26,459 bases of DNA from contig BMAT01013288.1 in assembly GCA_019649035.1 (NCBI GenBank), forward strand, positions 74,370 through 100,828. Direction: 5' to 3'. How positions within the stretch are numbered: the first letter of the stretch is position 1; the number at the start of each line of letters is the position of its first letter. This DNA is from Elysia marginata (Eukaryota; Mollusca; Gastropoda; Plakobranchidae). The position numbers and the translations under genes were made by a program. Under the pieces are notes generated by a model. That model saw nothing but the letters and a program-made list of their open reading frames with translations, searched no databases and had not been told where the DNA came from. Shown in pieces: positions 18,495 to 26,459 of this stretch.

Positions 18495-20497
18495 GTAATG
18501 TGATTATTTCTAAGGAAATCAAATGCTACCCAAACAACAAACCATGGGGGTCAAAGGGGCTGAAGGAATTACATAACTTAAAGAGAAGGGCATTCCTAGA
18601 AAAAGATCAAAATTGAAGATATTTTCAGATTCAATGACATAAGAACAATATGGGCTTGTCTTAAAAAAGCTATTATAGTCTACGCGACAGACAAGCCATG
18701 TGTGTATGTACAAAATGAAAAAGAGTATGCCAATGACCTAAAGTCTTATCATGCTTGATTTGATTGTTATGATTTCTCAGAGACATTGAACAATCTAAGA
18801 TCTGAACTCAGGGAACAAGTTCAACATGTGTATGATCCAACAACCTCCTATGAGATCAGACGGTCGCTTACACAAAGAAAGTACAAACAAGGCCTGTGGA
18901 CATGACAGGTTTTTAGTAGTAAGTTACTGAAATGTTGCTCTGATCAGCTCACAGAAAACATTACCCATATTTTCAATTTAACAACTACGTCAATGACAAT
19001 TACAAAATTATGGAAAACAGCTAAAATCATACCCGTGCACAAGCGCAGCAAAATAGAATCTATGAATGATCTAAAACCTTTTGCCCTCACCTCAGCCGTG
19101 AGGATGATATTTAAGAGATTTGTTTTAAAACTACTTTGTAATGAGGTCGAAGATCAACTTTACCCTCTCCAATTTGCATACAAGGCAAAGAGAAGTTCTT
19201 ACTTTTCACCAACAAAATACGGAAACATCTAGAAAAAAATTTGTGAGTATCCTCGTGTACTATTCATTGATTTTTCATCGGCATTTTATACAATTGAATC
19301 GCATGTTGTGGTCTAGAAACTGAAATATTTGAATGTTAGAAATGATTTATTGCCTGGGTACTTGAGTTCTTGACACACAGACGGCAGTGTGTAAAACAAA
19401 ACGATAGCCTTCCTGAATTGTTACAAAAACACAGATGCTCCCCAAGGATGTCTACTGTCACCATTATTGTATGCAACTTGTACAAATGAATACAGGAGTC
19501 ATAAAAATAACGCAATTCTTTTTGAGTTTGCTGATGATTCAACCTTTACCATTCAAGGCTTACTTTGCGATTGTTATTTTGAAGAAGTCAAATGGTCTGT
19601 CAGTTAGTGTGAGAAATGTTTACTCATTTCAAATGCTAAGAAAACAAAAGAGATAGCTATTGACTATGGAATAATGAAGAACCTATGCGCCAGCTTGAAA
19701 TTAAGGATGAGTCATTTCAAACCGTCGGCTCTTACAAGTATTTGGTTTTTACTATTGACAACATGCTTTATGCAAGGAGTGAACAGGAGGCTGTTTTCCT
19801 TAAAAAGTTAAAACCTTTTCATGTGAATGAAAGCGTTCTAAAAATTTTCTATCAAGCTCCCATTCAGAAATGTTATTACATTTGATATAAGTTGTTGAGG
19901 AGAGAACATTACATACGGAGGCTAACAAAGAATAAATTAATAGATCCATGAAAAGGCTGGAAAATAGTTGGTGAGGAGCTGCCACTTTTAAACGATATAT
20001 ATTAAAGAACACCCCATTACCAAAGCATTAAATATAGCAAAGGATCCATGTGACCCTCTTTAGAATACATGTCAGATTTCGGGAAGATCAGGAAGATTTA
20101 TTGCTATTAATAGTCAAACAGAAAGTTACAAAAAATACCTTTTGTTCCGGCGACATCTCAAAATTTTCGGGATCAAAAAGCGTAAATCATAGTTAATTTC
20201 AAGACTTTACTTTCTTTTATCTATGCATTTTATATGTCTGTGAAATTGTGGTCAAAAGGAGAAATGTGAGAGATGAGGTGAGGAAAAGAGTGAAAGAAAG
20301 AGCGAGAGAGAAACTTGCTTCTATCGTAAACGTGTGTTGTTTATCATACAGTCTTGGCGGTAGGTACTACACATGTTTAATATGTTTCTGTGCTTTAGTG
20401 TCAAATTAATTGTCACAAACCATATGCCACTTGTTTCAGCACCAAAGTCTATGCCAAATTTCCAATGATGGATCAATAAAGAGTATCTTATCTCATT
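18495..20497 (+). pseudogene. CR1/Rex1-like non-LTR retrotransposon (LINE), decayed
   Basis: Successive + strand pieces in changing frames give a standard LINE order. The pre-RT motif is YPNNKPWGSKGLKELHNLKR then RAFLEKD (from ~18505), followed by EYANDLKSYHA and FDCYDFS. RT pieces are WKTAKIIPVHKRSKIESMND, LYPLQFAYKAKRSS, VLFIDFSSAFYTIES (Asp codon 19269-19271), DAPQGCLLSPLLYATCTNEY and EFADDST (Asp codons 19533-19538). Then come VGSYKYLVFTIDN, FLKKLKPFHV and a C-terminal SQTESYKKYLLFRRHLKIF ending near 20190. The likely 3' end is a GGATCAATAAAG...TATCTTATC tail near 20472-20497. At least several stops and frameshifts make it dead. Clade assignment within the Jockey/CR1 group is tentative. 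Confidence 0.82.
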
Positions 20498-20625
20498 TGT
20501 AAAAATCATAAATCAGTAGTTTGAAGGATCTGATTTTTTTAAAAATATTTTGCGCAAACCGTCAAACTATTGAGCGTGTGTAGGCACTCATCAATATTTT
20601 GTGTCAAACTTTTGGTTTTCAGAAG

Positions 20626-20770
20626 ATGGCGCCCTGTAAAGAAGAAAAGAAATTTCTGCTAAAGTATAGGAGTTTGCCTGTGCTTTGGCAAAGTTAAAGC
20701 AAAGAGTATTGTGACAGGCAAAAGAAAGACAGTGCATACGAGACTGTTCTGCGTAAATACCGCGAATACT
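20626..20770 (+). pseudogene. MADF (Myb/SANT-like) domain protein fragment of Harbinger element
   Basis: ATG at 20626 (MAPCKEEKKFLLKYRSLPVL then W), a TAA at 20695-20697, then KEYCDRQKKDSAYETVLRKY and RE in the same frame. The pattern (F-L-x-x-Y-R-x-x-P-x-L-W, then S-K-x-Y-x-D-R and A-Y) is the MADF DNA-binding domain seen in second proteins of animal Harbinger elements. It is broken by the stop and ends at the deletion join after about 48 codons. No function is expected. Confidence 0.72.
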
Positions 20771-21012
20771 GTGTCTCCTTTTTTGTTGTGAGGTTCCACC
20801 ATTTCCAGCAATTCATTAAAACAATCTCCATCCATTCGCAAAAAAATTTTATAATCATCTGGTTCATTGTCTCTCAGTTCTTTCAATAGTTCGCTGTGTC
20901 CAAATTTAGCGCGGTTGAGAAACCATTGTTTGGACCACTTAATTCGTTCCTTCTTGCTTGTTATTCGTTTGCGGTACGTTAGTGCCAGAGCCAGCGCTAT
21001 TGCTCCGTCCAT
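20771..21012 (-). pseudogene. Harbinger transposase N-terminal fragment
   Basis: From ATG at 21012, MDGAIALALALTYRKRITSK is followed by WSKQWFLNRAKFGHSELLKE and LRDNEPDDYKIFLRMDGDCF then NELLEMVEPHNKKGDTVF. This is the N-terminal region of PIF/Harbinger (HARBI1/ALP1-like) transposases, upstream of the DDE nuclease domain. After GDTVF the frame runs on into antisense of the MADF gene and ends at 20659, so those last ~35 residues are not transposase. The catalytic domain is absent. Confidence 0.82.
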
Positions 21013-21339
21013 TGCAGTTCACAGACGCAGACTGAATATTGCACAATAATACTGAGTGTGTGTAGGCAACCGTCAAACTGTCAGAAAGTTTGACGTCAAT
21101 AGTATTGATGAAAAAGTTTGAGCGTGTGTAGGCGCGTTAAAGCTATATTGTAAGTCCTACTCACTGTCTCAATTTGAAAATGAATGTGACCAGATGCATG
21201 AAGTTGCAAAGTTATTTTAGTTAAAAAAGCTTATTATATAGTGTGATTAATAAAAGACCTACCACCTGGACTTGTGCTCGATTATTGAGAAAGTGCGTTG
21301 TTACGTGGGTGACATGAAGAGGAGCTCTTAAAGGTCGTA

Positions 21340-21505
21340 TTAGTTTCTTAGGGGTGCTATTTCCTCCGCTTTAAAGATTCGCGAGGACACGCACCCTCTT
21401 ACCGTGTCCCTAAGCACTGACCATGCATCATTAGTTGTCGAAAGTTTGCGTCGCGTCCCATGCTATGATGACTTTGTTGGCGTTGGTGACCTATTCATGC
21501 TCTAA
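21340..21505 (+). other. Unassigned open segment of higher GC
   Basis: An open frame with no Met start reads ...SSALKIREDTHPLTVSLSTD then HASLVVESLRRVPCYDDF and stops near 21505. It is preceded by an acceptor-like tttcttag. About 53 codons; no family is recognised. It could be a terminal exon, a transposon remnant or chance. Confidence 0.2.
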
Positions 21506-21527
21506 TGGGGACATTTTAGGTTTGTTT

Positions 21528-21797
21528 CTAAACATGGATGGCACTATATCGTATGGGTTTGATGTAATAAATGATTATAATCAGGTCTTTTAGAAGAAAC
21601 CAAGACGGGAAAGCAAAGATTTTGTTAAAAAAATTTTCTGAAGATAGAATGACCTTTCTTCCTTTTGAGCTATATGTCCCATAATCTCCCATTAAAATAT
21701 TTCCTTCTGCAATGCAAAATGATGAGTGAGTGGCTCCATCAGACTGTTGAGGTTGTCTACCTACGACCATAACAAAAACACTCGAGTTTCTCTTCAC
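21528..21797 (-). other. Open frame, possible transposase scrap
   Basis: 89 codons including GRQPQQSDGATHSSFCIAEG. The QSDGATxSS string recalls the 'QSDGG' neighbourhood after the first catalytic Asp of Harbinger-type transposases and is close to the Harbinger derivative, but the similarity is short and I am not sure of it. Confidence 0.25.
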
Positions 21798-22373
21798 AAT
21801 GAATAAATCTTTGCCCTTTCATTAATTATTGATAGATGCTTCCATTTTTAAACCACCCGTCTGGATCGAAAATTATGTATGCCAACAGCATAAATATTGG
21901 CATTAAACATTGAAAACTTTTCCGATGCCATCAGCCAATCGTAATGATAAAATCGATTATAATCGTTTTGACAAATTAGGTTTTATATTCTCTTTGCGTT
22001 AAAGCGTTTAAGGATGAGGAAAGAATATAAGGGTATGTTTAAATATATGAAAGACGCAGAACGGAACGGGGGTGGAAATGGAAGCGAGATAAATGGAAGT
22101 AGAGGCAGACGAAGTGTCATACACATACACACGTAGACAAAGAGATAGATGGATTTTAGAGTTGGAATTCACTTAGCTTATGGTGACTATATTTACTAAG
22201 AGGACAATCATGTGAGTATTGCTAAATACCGAAACCCTCTCGCTAAAGACTCCTAGCTTGAAATTAACTTAATCTTATTCAGTGTGTATTTGGTTTTATC
22301 TTTAAATCATGTTTAGCTGTGCAAACGTGCAATGTAAGTGCATATACTTCGCGTTGGAATAAATTGGTACCGG
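21798..22373. other. Non-coding region
   Basis: AT-rich with no gene or repeat recognised. Confidence 0.5.
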
Positions 22374-22496
22374 TATGTTAATATTTGATTCGCCACGCTT
22401 CAATTTGATAGTCTAACTTGACACATCAATTGCATGTACTGTGAGTTTTAATAAATGGATATGTTAATATTTATTCGCCATGCTTCCATCTGATGA
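22374..22496 (+). repeat. Direct repeat pair, ~36-bp units
   Basis: TATGTTAATATTTGATTCGC and following bases at 22374-22409 recur at 22460-22495 with a few substitutions and one deletion. The units are 86 bp apart. Confidence 0.7.
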
Positions 22497-25400
22497 ACTA
22501 CTGTTAATATGGTGTGACCTAGTTGACTTCAGCTAGGCCTGCGTTATTATTAACTCGAAACAAGTAATTTATTTACTTTTCGTGTAATTATAGGATTTGT
22601 GAGTGTTATATGTGCAATAATTGTTAAACCAAACACTTTTTGCTTATAAATTGACAAATCCGTCACATACATACAGCTTTGACTTTGAAATAAAAGATAA
22701 TTTTTCACACTTAAAGTTCCCTTCACTTTGTCAGTAATTTTGTTTTTAATAAAAATAATGCATTTCAGTGCAAAGAATCCTAAAGTCAGATAGAATTTGT
22801 TACCATAAAGTTTAGACTTAAATAGGGTGACACCCCTCTGTGGAAATCCTTTCCCCAAAGCGAATGATCTATATGGTTCATGTCAGGTCTTCCTATGTGG
22901 TATCGAAGTTATGCAAAGCACTAAATGTTCATCGTTTGATGCCATTCATAATGAGCCATTAGCTTAACGAACCAGTTGAGTGCAAGCGGATTGGGCGTCG
23001 CCTGTTTTCTACACGTGTTAAGCTTGGACTGAAGGAGTACTCGGGGACTTTTTGAGTAGAGTGATCTCAGCCGTGATGTAAGTATGATTATTATTTTCAC
23101 ATATAAAGTTTTCTCTCTTTTTTTTTTCATTAGATCTTTTTCTTAGGCCTATTACAAATGCAGATCATTATTTTGAAGTATTGCCATGAACATGTATTAC
23201 CATCTAATAACCTATATCATTATTTTAGTATAATATCAGCTGATGTATTGTATTTGAAAATGTTATGCGCTAGTACATTTTTCTTATTGAAAGTAAAGGT
23301 GTCAATATGCCCCAATGAGAAGACAAAATTATGCGCTAAATGAGGTCATTTTGCATCAGTTTCTCTCTTTGCATAAACCACACTTTCACATCGCATGTTA
23401 TAAACAGGTCAGTTTTAAAGAGGTTAATGAGTACGTTATAGATTTTTTACATTATCGCCAATGTATCGATTTTCAAACCTTTCACCGGTAAAGAATCCAT
23501 GCTTGAGAGCCAGACGAAAATGGAGCTACTGTTTTTCTGTGTAGATTGCCGACTGAGATGCTCACAAAAGATCTTAAAAACATGCGAGTCGTACTGTTTT
23601 TCTCTCCTCCCTTAAGTTTAACTATAAGTATGTTTCTTTTGTTCCTCTCTTTTTTTTTACTTTTGCACCTTTCTTCCTCTCTTACACACACACACACACA
23701 CTTATTCTCTCTCTTTCATTCTCCCCATCCCTCCACATCTCTTTATCTTTCTTTCTATCGCTCGTTTCGTCTAATAAAGATTCTCCGCCTACGAAGAAAC
23801 ACGTTTTAGATGCCAGGTAATTTCAGATGTTAAAGTATAATTCAATTTCATGTAGGCGTTACACTTTTATAGCAAACTACACCTTTCTGACCATTAAAAA
23901 AAGCATTTTATCTCTTCCATGTGAACACAATAACTTCAAGGGTAACACCCCAGTTATTTCCTCATTTGAATTGCATATCGTGTGTGAGCAAAACTCCACT
24001 GTCAGTATGGCGGTAGTTAAACGTTTAACCTAGTTTAACCTAGTTAAAATTGCATAGATTACTTCTTCAAACAAAAATAGCACAACAATGATTGAATGCC
24101 TTACGTAGCCTACATTTCCGTAGCAGTAGGAGGCATGATTTGAGTTGCCACTGTTTGCATCGAATGACATCGTTTTGGTTGAAACTATAAGGTTCATATT
24201 TGGGTTGTAATTAGTAAGGTATGATGCTCCAATAATTTGCCTGTTTAGGCCTACGTTTGACAGAGCCAGCTTAATAACTACAGACTACAGACCTTTAATT
24301 GTTGAAAGCCATAAAGTTTTAAATGGTTTTCAATTAAGTGATTTAAGTTCGCGTTCTGCTGCGAAGCTGTTTACATACTAGACCTATACTTAGAGCAATT
24401 TTACTTCTTGTGACAAATTAAGTAGGGGTAATACACCTCAAGTCAAATAAACTTACGCCTCTCGGGTAGCTATGAGTAAATACTATCAAATCAAATTATG
24501 ATGGACAATTAAATTTTAACAAAATGATTTAGTCAAATACACACTGTACGCTCTTACATTGAGACCCATGCAGTTTTTTCATATAAGCTATACTAATTAA
24601 CTAAACACACTTAGCGCGTCAGCTGTGGGGACTGCGTCATTCAGGTTTGTTTTTTCTCTTAGCTCAACACACAGAATCACTAACATGGCGTTCAAATAAT
24701 AGGAATGTGAATGATACAAAAAATCAAATAATTTTTTTAGCCTTTTCAGGTTTTCCTATCTACAGCCACATCTTCGTTCTAAGAAAATAATTATTTGTGT
24801 GTGTGTGAAGTAATCATCACAAAATCTTCGCCGTTTGCACTCCTCAATTAAATTTGAATGGTTCGTAGGATTTACCAACCGGGGTGCTACTGTTTAGTGT
24901 AAATAAAGATTGCCCTTCACAACTCTTCATTTCGTCAGTAATGTTTTTTTAAATTTAAAATAATGACTCTCATTGCACAGGACCCTTTATTTGTAAAGGT
25001 AAAAGGAATTTGTTCCTGTGGCTCCTCTGTGTGAAAATCTTTTCAAAATTTTCAAGTTGAAAAAAAAAACAAAAACGTATCAGTCAGTCATCTAAGTTCT
25101 ACTAGACCAGAACTTCAAATAGTCATATAGAAGCTAAAATTGTCTAAAAACTAGTTCTGGTGTACTCGACCTGGTCGCATAATAGTCTGGTCTGTGTCGT
25201 AAGTTGCCTTTCATGTCCTTATGTAACTGCATATTGACTGTATCATTCCAATTTTCAAAACATTAACTTGCATCTTTTTACAATTCTTCCTTTTGTCTCC
25301 ATATCATCACTCTATGGACAAATGTCTGAACACCTCTACAAAAAAATCATCTTCTTAATTTTTTTTCTTTCCCTATTAGTATTACTATTTTCGCATCCTC

Positions 25401-25509
25401 TTAATGCTATGTTAAGTAATATACTATTATTTCCTATTTCTATCACTTTCTCTCAATTATTACGTAGACCCTAAAACGAAACAAAATGCACGCGAAACCA
25501 AGACTAGAT
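22497..25509. other. AT-rich non-coding region
   Basis: No convincing gene. The region includes an unassigned - strand open frame (22550-22858), pyrimidine-rich and (CA)8 sequence at about 23590-23730, a small GTTTAACCTA tandem near 24020-24045, (GT)n at 24795-24806, and an imperfect inverted repeat around 25095-25190 (GACCAGAACT / AGTTCTGGT). Confidence 0.5.
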
Positions 25510-25597
25510 CCAGGTCTAATCTAGTCTGGATGCATTAATCATTGTTTGCCTTTTCAAATCAAAATCTAGATTTCAGGTATCTTTGCTAAAGGAGGTC

Positions 25598-25642
<45 letters not shown>

Positions 25643-25750
25643 ATATATATATAACATAATCTAGATCTAGAGCCGAGAAATTATTTTCATTGTTGTGTGA
25701 TTTAGCCTTTTCGATTCGAAAACCACCTTTTCCGATTTAGAGTCACAACA
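25510..25750 (-). repeat. Dispersed TCTAGATC-associated repeat, copy 2
   Basis: The reverse complement of this segment matches 3003-3235 in two collinear blocks. Between them a (CT)n microsatellite (about 25603-25639) and a short TA run replace the corresponding part of copy 1. TAATCTAGATCTAGAGCC at about 25658-25675 is the motif-bearing edge. Confidence 0.65.
25603..25652 (+). repeat. (CT)n and (TA)n microsatellite
   Basis: About 37 bases of CT dinucleotides followed by a short TATATATA run, inside dispersed-repeat copy 2. Confidence 0.95.
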
Positions 25751-26459
25751 TGGAAACCCATGTTTGTTTTGAAAGTCTGAGAAACGGCGGATTGTAGATA
25801 TAGGATCACTGACAACAAATTAAACAAATCAAATTTTTAATGTTTGGTTTAAAAAATAAACCAAACTTGAACTTAAAAATCAAAGGACTTACTATGCAAA
25901 CAGCAAACTTTTACAGACATTTTGGTGAAAACCGCATCAAAATTGGTGCACTCTGTGAAAGGCCTTTCGCTACACAAAATTTGCAGTCCTAAAATAGAGA
26001 TAAGATAGTCGTCAAAAGCAGACATGCTATTTCTTCCTTGTAGTGATGCAGATAACTAGTTTTTAATTCGATAGGATTTGAAAATTCTGAACAATCAAAT
26101 AGATTAAGATTAGTCTTGACTTCTAGTAGTTTTATCTGTTTCTGGTCTATTTGACTCTACTTCTTTTTTATTCCAACATTTTGTTTCTACCCTTTTTAAA
26201 AGCACCTAAATCTTTTGTGTTGTATCTATGTTTCTGTTAGCTACATCGTACCAATTGCTTTTTGTTCGAATGGACTTTTAATGGAGAATCTTGGATATAC
26301 AGGTCCAATTCAACAAAGCAGCTTACTAGCTTAAAAAAACGACATCTTTTTTTAACGATAATAACTAATTGAAATAGTCTGAACAACAGAATTATAACTC
26401 TGAAAAACGACTTAAACTTAAAGATCATAGCTGATTTTTGTTTGTTTGTTGTTTTGTTG
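25751..26459. other. Non-coding right edge
   Basis: AT-rich. There is a small imperfect palindrome near 25835-25870 (GGTTTAAAAAATAAACC). No gene is recognised. Confidence 0.5.

Larger units (their letters stand above)
20545..21140. mobile_element. PIF/Harbinger deletion derivative
   Basis: A ~0.6-kb element. The left terminal region 20545-20625 and right terminal region 21049-21140 share inverted blocks (ATCAATA...GTCAAACTTT, about 20590-20613 against 21085-21109) and three copies of GAGYGTGTGTAGGC (20572-20585, 21054-21067, 21120-21133). Just inside each end is the start of a gene pointing inward: a MADF protein on + and a Harbinger transposase on -. Everything between, including the DDE core, has been deleted; the join is near 20770. 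Exact ends and the target-site duplication are not resolved. Confidence 0.72.

Noticed and set aside
22486-22513. CCATCTGATGAACTAC...ATATGG, looks like a hammerhead piece
   Set aside because: It has CTGATGA and a short possible stem I but no stem II, no GAA box and no PLE sequence nearby; it is part of a local direct repeat.
1-26459. CRISPR array, bacterial operon or phage-type system
   Set aside because: The window has spliced exons, SINEs, LINEs and microsatellites typical of an animal genome; no spaced direct-repeat array was seen.

Overview
The window is AT-rich metazoan nuclear DNA with small exons, GT-AG introns, many microsatellites and several families of decayed transposons. The host gene resembles animal vesicular amine/acetylcholine transporters (SLC18). 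That gene, together with tRNA-headed SINEs, Penelope-like elements (PLEs) and abundant TCTAGATC-type palindromes, suggests an invertebrate. A heterobranch gastropod mollusc is my best guess, but the species cannot be fixed from sequence alone.

Left third (1-8420): nine consecutive + strand exons (758-7868) encode the C-terminal ~264 residues of an SLC18-type transporter, with the 5' part lying upstream of the window. All eight internal junctions have GT/AG sites and matching phases. Its introns hold triplet microsatellites, a tRNA-Ile-like relic, a dispersed repeat, a complete antisense SINE with target-site duplications, and a tandem duplication of one 5' splice site.

Middle (8270-12060): a cluster of Penelope-like elements. 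An old + strand copy (8837-9400) is badly decayed, and its 5' side is folded back as an inverted repeat. It lies tail-to-tail with a much younger - strand copy (9490-11943) across a GATA microsatellite. The younger copy keeps recognisable RT and GIY-YIG endonuclease domains but carries two nonsense codons and a pair of compensating frameshifts. It is bounded by inverted terminal copies that are identical except for one 17-nt difference. That difference is stem II and part of the core of a hammerhead ribozyme: the outer copy at 11859-11916 has a complete type I hammerhead, while the copy after the ORF has lost exactly this part. The ORF stop codon lies inside the hammerhead CUGAUGA box. This is the most interesting part of the window.

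Right part (12060-26459): mostly non-coding. It holds a 5'-truncated second SINE copy with a 12-bp duplication (14723-14942), long CT and GATA tracts, an assembly gap (15832-15885), and a decayed CR1/Rex1-like LINE (about 18495-20497). Next to the LINE is a small PIF/Harbinger deletion derivative (about 20545-21140), which keeps only the N-terminal ends of its two convergent genes, a MADF-domain protein and the DDE transposase. A second, inverted copy of the dispersed TCTAGATC-associated repeat lies near the right end. I found no convincing complete host gene right of 8420.
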